A stretch of 64,000 nt of DNA from Haberlea rhodopensis (GCA_907163345.1 CAJQUN010000142.1:1116001-1180000); one strand, 5' to 3'. Shown: positions 36,238 to 47,476, numbered from the stretch's first letter. The notes: generated by a model from the sequence alone, not told the origin. Numbers and translations: made by a program.

Positions 36238-36695
36238 AAACCGATAAAGATGATTATTGATCGCAATCTGGATATGTGTATTGCCTAAATGGAGGTGCTG
36301 TGAGCTGGAAGAGTTCAAAGCAAGAGACAGCAGCCGATTCTACAACAGAAGCTGAGTATATTGCTGCCTCGGATGCAGCAAAGGAAGCTGTTTGGATTAG
36401 GAAGCTCATTTCTGAACTTGGAGTGGTGCCTAGCATTAAAGATCCGATAGAACTCTATTGTGACAACAATGGAGTGATCGCATTGGCTAAGGAACCTAGA
36501 TCTCACCAAAGATCCAAGCACATACTTCGGCCCTTTCATTTCATTAGAGAAATCGTTGAAAGGGGAGATGTTAAAATATGCAAAATACCAACAGATGATA
36601 ACGTATCTGACCCATTGACGAAGCCACTGTCACAGCAGAAGCATGATCGTCATACTAGATCTCTAGGCATTAGGTACATGTCTGAGTGGTCTTAG
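36238..36695 (+). pseudogene. Element E RNase H, 3' part
   Basis: Resumes E's pol after element F: a TGA near 36257, then YCLNGGAVSWKSSKQ, the TEAEYIAAS motif, LYCDNNGVIALAKEP and ending before the PPT. These are standard Copia RNase H motifs. The frame from about 36276 to the TAG at 36693 is open. Confidence 0.9.
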
Positions 36696-36696
36696 T

Positions 36697-36710
36697 GCAA
36701 GTGGGAGATT
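36697..36710 (+). promoter_or_regulatory. Polypurine tract of element E
   Basis: GCAAGTGGGAGATT directly before the 3' LTR start TGTTGGATATG. Confidence 0.85.
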
Positions 36711-36918
36711 TGTTGGATATGCCCTAAGACGTGTCATTGGATGATTGTTTTGACATACAATGTTTATGATTTTATGAATGGCAATTCATTATTATATATT
36801 ATTCGTTTAACTGTGCAATGTGAATTAATATATATGTTAATGTGCTTAGAATAATATTGTATTATTCTTAAACATTGTCCCTAGTCAAGTATTATCATGA
36901 ATCGGGATACTGACAATA
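36711..36918 (+). repeat. Element E 3' LTR, first part
   Basis: Matches 23287-23492 and ends at the solo-LTR target site CAATA (36914-36918). Confidence 0.93.
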
Positions 36919-37667
36919 TGTGATATCCCCGAAATGATTAATTGCAATTTGGGCATTAATTATGTTTATATGATTAATTATGATGGTAATTAATTGATTA
37001 TGTGCTGGAATTATTTATCATTTGGAAATGCTTAGTCACTTGATAGAGTGACCCGGGAGAGCATTTCAGGGTGCATGTTGTGCATGTTGGGGAAAATTGT
37101 TGTTAGCATGATTTATTTGCCATGGTTAGCAATTAATTGGAAATCATGACTTTAATTGGTATTTTGGTGCATTTTGGATTGATGCTTTTAAAAATATCAT
37201 GTTGGGTTGTTTTATACACCATGGGATTGTGGAATGCATTTTAATTAAACTCAAACCCTTATACCCCAACCCCCACCTTTACCAAATCACTTTACCTTTA
37301 CCAAACCACCACCCAAACCCTTCCTTTTCTCCTCATTTTCGTTCTTGAGCTAAGGGGTGAAGAGAAATTCTTGCAAAAAGTTGATTTGTGGAGTTTATTG
37401 GGAGATTTGAGGTCCCCAAGAGGTATGGATGCCTCCATGTCATTTTTGTGGTGTTTGGTTTAGTTTTGAAATGGTTTTGAATGATTTTGAAATGGGTTTG
37501 TTGTGGGTTGGTGTTGTTTTGGTTAAGAGTTGGATTATGTTTGTTTTGAGGTGTATTTTGAAGGTTTATGTTGTTATTTATGTTGTTGGTTTGATGGTTT
37601 AAGTGTTGGTATGGATTGGAAGGAATTTTGGTGCAAAAAATGGTGAAAAATCGCGTGTCTGTCCGAG

Positions 37668-37880
37668 GCGATCGACCGGCTGAAAAGAGGCGACCGATCG
37701 CCTATGGGCAGTAGGCAAATCGCAGGGCAGGCGATCGATCGCCTGAAATGAGGCGACCGATCGCCGAGAGGCAGTAGCCAATTCATGGATTGAACGATCG
37801 ATCGCCATGTTTGGCGCGATCGATCGCCGCGAAGGAAAAAATTGAGGCGATCGATCGCCTCAGCGAAGCGATCGATCGCC
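37668..37880. repeat. CGATCGATCG palindrome cluster, solo LTR 1
   Basis: Eight copies of GCGATCGATCGC or variants such as GCGACCGATCGC, 750-960 bp from the LTR start. Confidence 0.9.
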
Positions 37881-38033
37881 AACTGTGGAATTTTGAGAAA
37901 TGATTTCTTTTGTCGAATTTTTGGTATTTGACTATTATTTGGCTTCTAATACGGGGTTGTGTGATTGTGTAGAACCATCCCAGGTAGCAACGCAACCAAG
38001 GAACTGAAGCCATATCAATTCCACTTTTGGAAA

Positions 38034-38056
38034 GGTACGTAGAGGACGTACGGGCA
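38034..38056 (+). promoter_or_regulatory. TACGT/ACGTA box, solo LTR 1
   Basis: GGTACGTAGAGGACGTACGG preceded by AAA, so AAAG|GTACGT also fits a splice donor. Confidence 0.6.
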
Positions 38057-38556
38057 CCCAACGGTACATGTATCTAATATACTCATTGTTTATGCATTGT
38101 GGATGCGAGTTTATATGTGATTATGCATTGTGGATGCAAATACATGTTGAATTATGCATGATGATTGTATATGCATATGATGGTTATTGGTGCACATCCC
38201 ATGAGTCGTGGTCATCCCTTGATGATTTTAATGCTTGCCGCTATTTGGCTTGTTTTCGCTAAATGTGAAGCGAGGGGTGGGAGCGCCGCATGTCACATTT
38301 GAGCGTGGTTATCATATAGGGCGAGGAAAGAATATTTTCCGCTCAATGTGAAGCGAGGGGTGGGAGCACCGCATGTCCATTGAAGCGAGGTTATTCTATG
38401 CCGCCTATATGTAAATAAGCGAGGGGCATTAAAATACATTGTGATGGACAGACTAGGGATTGGTGACTGGTATTTGATATTGATGAGATGGTATTGTGTC
38501 ATGACATGTGTAGACCATTAAATAATCTGTTGATTATACTCATGAGTTATGGTACA

Positions 38557-38690
38557 GGGACAACCAAACTGGAAGCGTTTTGAAATGCATGGGAAAACAG
38601 GAAGTGTTTTATTGTGATTTATGCATTACGCTTTATATTCATATTGTGTTGAATATGAATGATATTATTGCTCATGTTTGGGGGTTGTCC
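38557..38690 (+). other. Long-range inverted arms, solo LTR 1
   Basis: GGGACAACC (38557-38565) pairs with GGTTGTCC (38683-38690). The second arm is followed at once by TTGTAG|G, a good splice-acceptor match. The same pair is present in H, solo LTR 2 and, with changed bases, D. Confidence 0.55.
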
Positions 38691-38996
38691 TTGTAGGTAC
38701 ACTTTTGGCATGATAAGAAGGGCTAAGCGGGTTGAGGTGGTGAGCTTGTGAAGAATTCTTTTGAGAAAGGAAGGACAGGATTAATTTTGTATAGTATCTA
38801 CTCTAGGAGTAGTGTAAAGCTATAATTGATAACATTCATTTGATTTGGGAATGTAACTAATCCATTGATAGTCCTCATTTTGGCATGTAATTCTTAAGGC
38901 TCATAGACTCAACACGATTATTTTACTCTGATCATTTATATTAGCTCTAATTATGCCTTTAATCCGCACTTAAGGAACTAGGGTCCTTACACAATA

Positions 38997-40283
38997 CATA
39001 GAGACTAGTATGTGTTGATTGATGAATTGTTCATTGATATGAGATATCAAATCAACACATGGGTACATGTTAGAGAACGATGTACTGGACAGACCCACCA
39101 TGAGAATGCAACATGGATAGTTATATGATTGTCATATGCAATTCTCATAGTGATAATAATGTATGTAATCCTTACGACTTGTGATCATCAGAGATCCCAA
39201 CATAAGGAGTTATGTATCTTGATATTGTCAAACGTTACCCGTAACAGGGTAAACTATAAAGGCGACTATTGGATACACTACGAATTATGTAGAGGGATGT
39301 TGATTGATCGAGATAGGATTTGTCCCTCCTATATAACAGGAGAAGTGTTTGGCCCTTGATCAAGTGAGACTAAAATGCATGGCCATGCTCGAATGAGTCG
39401 ATATGAGATATCGAGCTTATTCGTTTATTCTAGTTCAACTTGGGGATCAAGAAATAAAGATTGAATATACGAGTATGACTATTCCATGACTCGTGTTCAA
39501 TCTAAACACAAAGGACAAAGGGATTAAGTGACATGGTTAGTATTATCACAAGTTCTAAAGGTTATGTCGAGTCAAAGACATTCTTGTAATTTGGGTAGCC
39601 TTGATGTGTTGCTAGACACCGCTCTTTGCTTGTAACGTAAAATGAGATTTTATGTCACTGCCAACATTCCAAGATCCTATCGGGTCGTACAAAAGATTAA
39701 ATCGATAACGGGAATTAAATTCATTGGATGAATTAATTAATTAAGAAGAGTCTTAATTAAATGAATATAAAGATTTAATTAAATCATGGGTTTGGGCCCA
39801 TGAGGCTTTGAGAAAGCCTTTAATTAAATCATATATAATTTGATTACAATGTGATTAATTGGATTAACACAATTCATTCATTCCAACCTAAAACCTTGAA
39901 GCTCTCGGCCGCCGTCTCTCATTGCTCTCTCGGCTTCATCATAGCTGACGTGAGCCTTGGTGATTCCGACCATCCTTTCGATTTAGAATCGAGTGTGCTT
40001 CTTGTTCCGGTTTAAGAACGAGTCTAGCAACTTGTTCTTAGACTATCCCTTCACCTGATTTGATCGTGTGGATACCGTTGAGGCAAAACTTGATAAGTTT
40101 TGCTAGTGACTCGAAGGAGGCGTTGGACGTGGTGCTGCTTCGTGGAATTTGCTCAAACACGCTACAAGGGTGAGACTTTTGTAATTCCTTTATCCGATAT
40201 GAACCCCTATGTATAGATCCGGTGTCTTGTAATCCATAAAATTTTATATTCCGCTGCGTACCTTGCTTGATGGATTACTTACA
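38997..40283 (+). repeat. Element E 3' LTR, second part
   Basis: Continues from the solo LTR and ends GGATTACTTACA at 40283, followed by TSD ATGCT. Substitutions relative to 23493-24778 are scattered. Confidence 0.93.
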
Positions 40284-40470
40284 ATGCTGGCGTCTTTCTT
40301 TTAGTTTGTGATGATTTGGGAGGTTAACTCCATTCCAGATTTTGGTGCGAGGTCGGTGTTCTCGTGGTTGGAATGTCGTTCATGATATGTTCATGATTCG
40401 ACGATGTAGATCCATTTGGTTGTGCGACGATACATGGACTACGCAGTGCAAATTTCAAGGACGAAATTTT

Positions 40471-40486
40471 ATTAGTGGGGGATAAT
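40471..40486 (+). promoter_or_regulatory. Polypurine tract of element A
   Basis: ATTAGTGGGGGATAAT directly before the LTR start at 40487. Confidence 0.85.
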
Positions 40487-40815
40487 TGTGATGCCCCGGG
40501 AATTATTGATGTTAATCCCGGAGTGATAATGATCCTTTATGGATTTTAATTGTGGCAATTATGAATTAATTGAGGTATCGGGACTCCCGGGGATTTTAAA
40601 TCCGGCATTTGGAGTCGTTGGATCCAAGGGATGAGATTGTATTATCATCGTGGTGAAAAACCTTGGAATTTGGTTTTTGGTGGGACTGGGGTCCGGAGTA
40701 CTTTGTACTGGGGCTGGTAATGGAATTTGAGTTGGAGAGATAATTATTGAAAATAGATGATATTTAATGAATCATGATGTATTTGTGGAGGAGTCGGTAT
40801 TTTGGAGCTTTGGAG

Positions 40816-40826
40816 CTATATATACC
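40816..40826 (+). promoter_or_regulatory. Probable TATA box, A LTR
   Basis: CTATATATACC about 330 bp into the LTR, followed by a CT-rich segment, as in the B LTR. Confidence 0.6.
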
Positions 40827-41194
40827 AAATAGACTCGGTGTTCCGTCATTACACGGAATCTCCTCCCTCTCTCCCCTGCGATCCCCACCCCTCTTCTTCC
40901 CTCTTTTCTCCCTTGTTGAAAAGTCGATGGAGGCTCGACTTGGGAGCCGAATTTCTCAAAGATAATAAGGTATTATTCATCCCCTCGCATTTATCTTCGA
41001 TTTGATAGTTTTATTGTGGTGTTTGGGAAGATTTGAGATGGGTTTTAGAAATTGGTTTTTAAAGATTTTTGGTTTTTTGTGTTTTGGGGTTGATTTATGG
41101 CCCCTTGTTAAGGATTTATGTTGTATGGGGTGTGAGGTTTGTTGTTGGGGAAAATTTTGCAAGAAAAATGCCATTTTTGGCTGTTATAGGTCAA

Positions 41195-41415
41195 GGCGGT
41201 CGATCCCTAGGGCAGGGCGATCGATCGCCGCGATGTTGATGAAATTTTCAGGAAGATGAACAGTAAGGCGATCGACCGCCTCAAAGGAAGCGATCGATCG
41301 CCATGTGGCAGTAGCCAAAACCACTGAGAAGCGATTGATTGCCTGGAAATGGAGCGAGCAATCGCCCATGCCATTTTTGCGAGGCGATCGATCGCCTGAG
41401 GTGAAGCGATCAATC
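41195..41415. repeat. CGATCGATCG palindrome cluster, A LTR
   Basis: About eight copies, several decayed (GCGATTGATTGC, GCGAGCAATCGC), at the same LTR offset as in B and the solo LTRs. The decay agrees with A being the oldest layer. Confidence 0.85.
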
Positions 41416-41648
41416 GCCAATGCTTGTTTTTGAGGAATTATTTTGTGTTGAGTTTTCGATGCATGCTTCGCCCGGGGTCTTTTAAAATGGATAATCGTCA
41501 TGGATGACGCTATAATTGGGGTTTGTGAACGTGCTTGGGCACGTGGGTGCATGCTTGAACTTAATTGTGGGTTATTAATTGTGTTTAGCACATAATTCAT
41601 CTTTCACGGGACCAAGGCAAGGTTGGATTCGAACTGCGGAATTATAAG

Positions 41649-41669
41649 ATACGTATGACGTACGAGCAT
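41649..41669 (+). promoter_or_regulatory. TACGT/ACGTA box, A LTR
   Basis: ATACGTATGACGTACGAGCA: both half-sites present, while the leading GG has changed to GA. Confidence 0.55.
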
Positions 41670-41984
41670 AGCCCTTTATTATAATTGCAATTGTTGAGTG
41701 CATGATACACTGTATTGCAATAAATGTATATGGAAATGCATGGTATATGGTATTAGCAATAAACGGATATTGAAATACATGGTTTATGGTAATTGCTACA
41801 AATGGATATATATGCATTGGGAATTATATGGTGCCGCTTTTGATCGAGCAATGATTGGGATGTTGTCGCCATTGAGCGAACATCGGTTATGACGCCACTG
41901 CTGTCGAGCATGCGTGAGAATGAAATGCCGCTATTGTAGAGCGAGCAATGAAATGGAACTACGGAACCATAAGTAAAATATACG

Positions 41985-44900
41985 GCTATAGCAATCTCAA
42001 TGAAAGCTCATCGACCAGGAACATTTAGAATTCGCAGTCAAGAATGTTTTTCATGGTCACCATCATATGCGTAACCACATTCTATAGGCTATAGCAATCT
42101 CAATGACTTCATCAATGCACCAAGATGCATGGGTAAACAGATGAAGAAGTGCCTTATATATTAATATTCAAACAAAGATTTGTCATAATAAGATTAAAGT
42201 ACAATCAATCAACTATTGATTTACTTAATCACATATAACAACAATATCTTTCACTTTCCCAAAGTCAACTACTTAGGTGTCTCAAGACCATATTCCCAAG
42301 ATGTCTGACATACACCAATTGTTGTAAAGGCTTTGTCAGTGGATTCACTATATTTTCCTGTTGAAGCGATTCTCTCAATAAGAATGGCGTCTCTACCACC
42401 TCTCTCATGGATGGTATTTTCTCAATATATGTTTGGATACTGATGAAATCTTGGCTATTCATAACAACTCAACTGTTGTCACAGTACATAGAGACTGTGT
42501 CAACCGTACTAGAAATTACACCCAACTATTGGATGAAATTTCATATCCAAACTGCATCTTTGCTGCATCGTATGCTGCGATGTATTCAGCTTCAGTGGTG
42601 GAATCCGATGTGTGTCTTGCTTGGAACGTTTCCAAAAGAGAACATAATCATTAAGCTTAAATACAAATCCGAACATCGATTTGGAATCATCTACATCCGA
42701 CTGAAAAACCAGCATCAGCTTAGCCTTCAACTTTTATTTCTCCACTTATGGATCAAAAAACCATGAACATATCCTAAGTTCTTCGTACTTGATGATTATT
42801 TTCACAGTTTTCCAGTGACCTTCACCGCGATCTGTCTGATGTCTGCTCATTACTCTAAGAACATACATCAAGCCAAGTACATAACATAGCATACATTATG
42901 CTATTAAAAGTCGAAACATAAGGTACCAATGTCATCTTTTCTCTCTCCTTGTCAATCTTAAGACCCATTGAATCGAGAGATTAATACTATGACATATTGG
43001 GAAGTAACTCATTTTTCAACTATTCCATGCTAAACCCTTTTAGCACAGTGTTTATGTACGTAAATTGAGAGATCTCAAGCATCATTTAGATCTATCCCTA
43101 TAGATCCTTACGCCAAGCACGTAGGACGCTCCTCCCAAATCTTTCATGGAGAAATTAGTAGATAATCATGCTTTAATTGATTAATCCAACACCATTCACA
43201 ATGAGCATGATATAATCAACTTAAAGCATCAAAAATGTAACCGTGCTCTCACTAACCCTTTTGCACACACATGTCACTTTCGGATTTTTAACAAAACCAA
43301 ACACCTTGATGATGTTATCAAAACGGAAGTTCAAACTTCGGGATGCCTTCTTAGGCCCATAAATGGACCTCTGGAGTTTGCAAACCTTTTGCTCACTCCC
43401 AAAGGTTGTGAAGCCCTATGGCTTCCTTGTATAAAAGTCTTCGCATCCATCTGTTATATCTCATAGTCATAATTTGAAGATATAGCTAATAAAATTCGAA
43501 CAGACTTTAGCATCATAACCGATGAAACTTTTCTCATAGACAACTCTTTGCCAATGAGAATAATCGTTTCCCACCAGTCAAGCTTTGAAGGTCTACATTC
43601 CTATACACTCCAAACTTTCACTTGTAGATCCATTTGTAGCCAATGAGAACAATTCCCAAAGAGGATCTACTAAGTTTCATACCTTATTAGAGCCCATGGA
43701 GTCTATTTCAAATTTCATAGCATCTCACCAATATCCCGAAACGATGTCCAACATCGTCGCCTTGAAAGTCCTAGGATCACATCCATGGTCAAAATCATTT
43801 TGACTACTTTCTAGGAGTAAATTCAATTATTAGGAGTTCTTGAAACACTTTCGTATCTCCTTAGTATGTGTAGTTCAAAGGTTATGATTGACTCAATTAA
43901 TTTCATCGTTTTCACTTTTCTAGTGATTTGTGGTTTTTGAACCCTTTCAAGTTATATTATGTTGTCATTCATTTCTAAAAGAAACATTTTTCTCTAGAAA
44001 GACTGTAATTTCAAAACAAACATTTTGTCTCCAATAGATAATATAAATTTCCACAAAATAACATAAGATGGATCAACTATCCAACTCATCTCCCATTGGC
44101 TGCTTCATATAAGCAAAACAATCTTAAATCTATATTTGAATTATTTTTCAGTCCATTTCTTATATGGAGTTTTGGTCAATATTGATATGAATTATGTTCA
44201 ACAAATATGTAGCTTTAGAGAGTTACTCAGAGAGAATCACATTCTCTTTAAGATAACATCATCTTGCACTAACATTTAGTGCTCCACATACGTCCATATG
44301 AATCAAATTCAATGGACATTCAGCACATGCTAACGATATGTGGGATTTAAATTATCATTCCTTTTATATTCTTTGAACATAATCATAATAATCATTCATA
44401 AGTTCACCAGATTCAATAAAACAGGCATTCTTAAAAAATACTGCAAATCATATTCGCAAATTTAAAAGAATATCATTCTCTATCAAAATAGGAACAATGT
44501 TTATGATTAAATATAGAACAAATAAATTATTCCTCAAACCATATCCTAACCAGTTCAAGATTTTATTTAAATAAATGTTTCAAACAACCTTTGCTACAAC
44601 TTGCTACAATCATTAGCCTCAGGTAGGTGTCACCTTCCTGGGGCTCTATACTTTTTCTCATCATATGCAACTATTTGCAAAGATGTGAGCACAACTTGCA
44701 TCATATACAAAAGAAGTAGAACCAATAGAAATATTAATTTTAATATAAAACATACCCTTTCTAGAACGCTTCTAGTCTAGGTATTCATTGCAATTTTGCT
44801 CCAGTGACCAGCAGTGAAAACATAGTTGATTCTCCTTTTTAGTTGCAACTATATCATTTTCGTCTTTAAGGTCGGGAACCATTTCCCTTCCTCTTCTTTA

Positions 44901-45119
44901 TCCTTGAATCCTTCCTACCACTGGTATAATGTTCAACAAGAAGAACAAGTTTCTCCTTTTGAATCAAGGATCATGAGTTTCCAACGTTTTGGCTATGAGA
45001 TCAAATTTACAGTCATTTGATGAGGTATTGTCACATAAAAAATTTCCATTTTCTCAACAAGATATATTATTTATTCACCATGCTCATGGACCGAAGCCCC
45101 ACAGATGAAATGAAAATAC
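41985..45119 (-). pseudogene. J: decayed Copia relic
   Basis: Minus-strand remnants in order: a broken CCHC knuckle with GHWSK (near 44800), an RT region with YDYE and an alignable SMKDLGGASYVLGVRIYRDRSK stretch (near 43080-43150), and RNase H with SDVDDSKSMFGFVFKLNDYV (near 42700) followed by WKRSKQDT. Many stops and frameshifts. LTR ends and TSD are not identifiable. The protein motifs are closest to element E among those in the window. A 20-bp direct repeat (41984-42003 and 42087-42106) marks its 3' end. No other gene is seen in this 3.1 kb. Confidence 0.75.
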
Positions 45120-46064
45120 TGTTAGTTCAGGATCTTATCGATGAGATTTTAAAGATGACAAATATATCAGACCGGATCGAGTGAAATCAGACTGACCAGA
45201 TCAACAGCTCAAAACAGAACAAGCTGATAAGGCATATTATATATCAGACTGGATCGATGGATTTCAGACTGACTAGATCGATGCTTCAGATCGATCTCAA
45301 TCTTTATCAGATCAGAGCAGTCAAGGATACATAAAGAATGACTCCTCAGACCGAATCATTAACGGCTATTTATTGTAGCATTTAATGTTGTAATTAATGC
45401 TACAAAGGACCAAAGACTGAAGATTGCCATAAAAGGTAAGAAGACAAAGAGTAGCTTACCTGACAGTCGCCGAAAGTATGAACCAGAACGGCAAGTATCC
45501 TGAAGAAGAAGACTGAAGCCTACTCAGAGTTTAAGCAGAGTCAAAGTTGCACTTTAAGGGAAATAATGTCATTGGTACATACAACTATAAAAGGATGCAA
45601 CAAAGGGAATATAACAACTCTTGCTGATAAATTGAAAAACACACAAGAAAGCAAAAACAGCCCAAGCTTACAAGCTCAGAAACTCTCGAGCTGAAATCAT
45701 TCTTAAGCACGTTTACTTTGTAACATTTGATCATTTAGGATCACTGTGCGCATCTTGTGTTTTCTGTGTTGAAAAATAGAAGTGAGAAACTTATTGTAAC
45801 TGTCAGACAAAGTGTGTCTGAGCAGATCGAGTGACTAGGAGTTTCAGATTGGTAGTGAGGTAAATCCAGTCTGAATCGGGTTTGTACAACAGGATTGTAT
45901 AAATCAAAGTCTTCTAGTATAAACCTTCCTTAATTGGAAGAAGGGGAGACGTAGAAGGATTACACCACCTTTGAACTTCCAGAAACAAATCTTGTGTATC
46001 TTATTTCTGCACTTGTTCTTTCATACTAGCCATCGAGCCGTTCTTACATATACAAGAACAGACC
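45120..46064 (+). repeat. Element G 5' LTR, first part
   Basis: Starts TGTTAG, the inverted complement of the LTR end CTAACA at 53796. Dense in CAGACYGRWYCGA-like motifs at 45168-45360. The total LTR is about 1.1 kb once H is removed. Confidence 0.85.
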
Positions 46065-46614
46065 TGTGATATCCCCGAAATGATTATGTGATTTTAATCA
46101 TTTAAGTTATATTGTGATGTTAATGTGTTAATTCATGGGATTGGATAAATTATATTGGGGAGAATTACTTCAGGGTGCATGTAACATGTATTGGGTTTTT
46201 GGGGTGTGTATTGTTGTTTTGGTAAAGCATGCAAAAGGGTAATTGAAGTATTTTGTTGAGAAAATACTATAAATATCATGTGGGGATATTTTAAATACAT
46301 CGTGCTAAATCGGGACCAAAACATAACACATCAAACCACCCAACACTTAACCACCCCCCCCCCCAACCCATACTTTGACTCAGCATGAGCTGGCCATGCT
46401 TCCACTTGGCTCAATAATTTAACACCTTTCCAGCACTCCAAATTTCGAACCTCCTCTTCCAAAATACCATCCAGCAGCTGCTAAGCAATTTTAGGAGGAG
46501 CCCTTCCATTTCCATCACCTGGAAATCCTTCAAAAATCGGGGCAAAGTAGGAACCATCCCAGGTGCCAGCACAACCGAGGAGATAAAGTCGATTGACTCC
46601 TCTATCTTTTGAAA

Positions 46615-46637
46615 GGTACGTAAGCGACGTACGGGCA
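46615..46637 (+). promoter_or_regulatory. TACGT/ACGTA box, H 5' LTR (copy at 52781-52803)
   Basis: GGTACGTAAGCGACGTACGG after GAAA. GAAAG|GTACGTAAG is a strong-looking splice donor as well as a two-half-site ACGT element. Confidence 0.6.
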
Positions 46638-46827
46638 TCCCAACGGTAACATGTACTTTATGTTTGTCTTTATGACACATGATGAATGCAATGTGGTGCA
46701 TTAAGATTATGATACATGTTTTTATGCATTGTTTTTGCATATGTATGTTGTGAAATATAAGAGGTGTATTTCACGAGTCAAAGTTATCTTAGTAAGGATT
46801 TTAATGGCTTACGCTAAAGTCCATTGG

Positions 46828-46899
46828 AAGCGATGAAGAATTCCGCTTACATGGAGTAGCAACGCTAAAGTCCATTGGAAGCGATGAAGAATTCCGCTT
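46828..46899 (+). repeat. Duplicated AAGCG/CGCTT hairpin, H LTR
   Basis: AAGCG-ATGAAGAATTC-CGCTT occurs twice, in two copies of a ~51-bp unit. It resembles AGCGATGAAGAATATTTGCC in solo LTR 2 (60551) and the B array. Confidence 0.75.
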
Positions 46900-47459
46900 A
46901 CATGGAGTAGCAAGAAGCATTAAAATGTACTAATGATAAGGGCTCAGGATGAAATAAGGATTTAAGGGAAAAAGGAATGTCATGACATTGCATATCCATA
47001 CATTCATATAATGTGTTTCTATTATGAATTATGGTACAGGGACAACCAATGGGCGATATAAATGCTGGAAATACAGGAAGGACTTGTGTTTAAGATTTGC
47101 ATTTATGCCTTACTTTCATATTATGTTAAATATGAATTGTGTTATGCTCATGTGTTGGGGGTTGTCTTTGTAGGTGCTTTTGTTGACGAGAACCAGGGCC
47201 GGGGTTGATATGCTGAGCTGTAAGGAGTGCTACAGGATTAGCATGATAGAGTTTTTGTATAGCTTCTACTGAGTAGAGTAAGACTATGATGTAGTACCTT
47301 TGTAGGAAGTATGTCTTTCCTTTTGGAACATTTTGGTACTGTAATCTCTAAAGCTCAGGTTAATCAACACGGCACATTACTCTGATATAATCACTTGTAT
47401 GTTTAGTTCTCTAAATTGCACCTTAATATCTTGATGTGATAACGGGGTCTCACATTTAG

Positions 47460-47476
47460 TGGTATCAGAGCAGTGG
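47460..47476 (+). promoter_or_regulatory. PBS of element H (initiator tRNA-Met)
   Basis: TGGTATCAGAGCAGTGG, five bases after the LTR. Confidence 0.95.

Larger units (their letters stand above)
36919..38991 (+). mobile_element. Solo LTR 1 (Gypsy type)
   Basis: A single LTR of 2073 bp, TGTGATATCCCCG...GGGTCCTTACA, with perfect TSD CAATA (36914-36918 and 38992-38996) and no internal region. It therefore arose by LTR-LTR recombination after insertion into E's 3' LTR. It is related to solo LTR 2 (same start AAATRATTAATTGCAATT and same end) and more distantly to H. In order it holds a CGATCGATCG cluster (37668-37880), TACGT box (38034-38056), TGCAT/ATGCA and CGCT/AGCG hairpins (38093-38430), and stem arms 38557-38565 and 38683-38690. 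Confidence 0.93.
23287..40283 (+). mobile_element. Element E: Ty1/Copia LTR retrotransposon with two later insertions
   Basis: The TSD ATGCT is perfect (23282-23286 and 40284-40288). The 5' LTR is 23287-24778; the 3' LTR starts at 36711 and is split by a solo LTR. Domain order gag, protease, integrase, RT, RNase H is that of Copia. By eye the LTRs differ at roughly 20 positions in 1.5 kb, so E is older than D and H. All main domains are present but broken by several stops and frameshifts, and the RNase H region is cut by element F. Confidence 0.95.
40289..41984 (+). mobile_element. Element A: end of interior, PPT and truncated 3' LTR
   Basis: 40289-40486 ends the interior with AAGGACGAAATTTTATTAGTGGGGGATAAT, the Gypsy pol-end and PPT signature. 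The LTR starts at 40487 (TGTGATGCCCCGGGAATT). It follows the B LTR (reverse complement) until about 41984, where similarity stops abruptly, so the last ~0.7-0.8 kb of the LTR is missing. A TATA box is at 40816-40826 and a TACGT box at 41649-41669. Confidence 0.8.
46065..47454 (+). repeat. Element H 5' LTR
   Basis: 1390 bp, TGTGATATCCCCG...GGGGTCTCACA. TATA-like ACTATAAATA at 46266-46275, TACGT box at 46615-46637, hairpins at 46685-46702, 46724-46740, 46828-46848 and in a ~51-bp duplicate at 46879-46899, stem arms 47039-47047 and 47160-47168, and a small CTACT/AGTAG hairpin at 47266-47276. It has no CGATCGATCG cluster. Confidence 0.96.

Noticed and set aside
37574..37882. Proteins with repeated 'RSIA/GDRSP/AIDR' residues (also at 15042, 21605, 31201, 41184, 59785)
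   Set aside because: They are translations of the CGATCGATCG palindrome clusters, open in several frames on both strands.
46411..46740. 109-codon minus-strand frame repeated at 52577-52906
   Set aside because: Antisense within both H LTRs, which are identical; conservation is due to LTR duplication.
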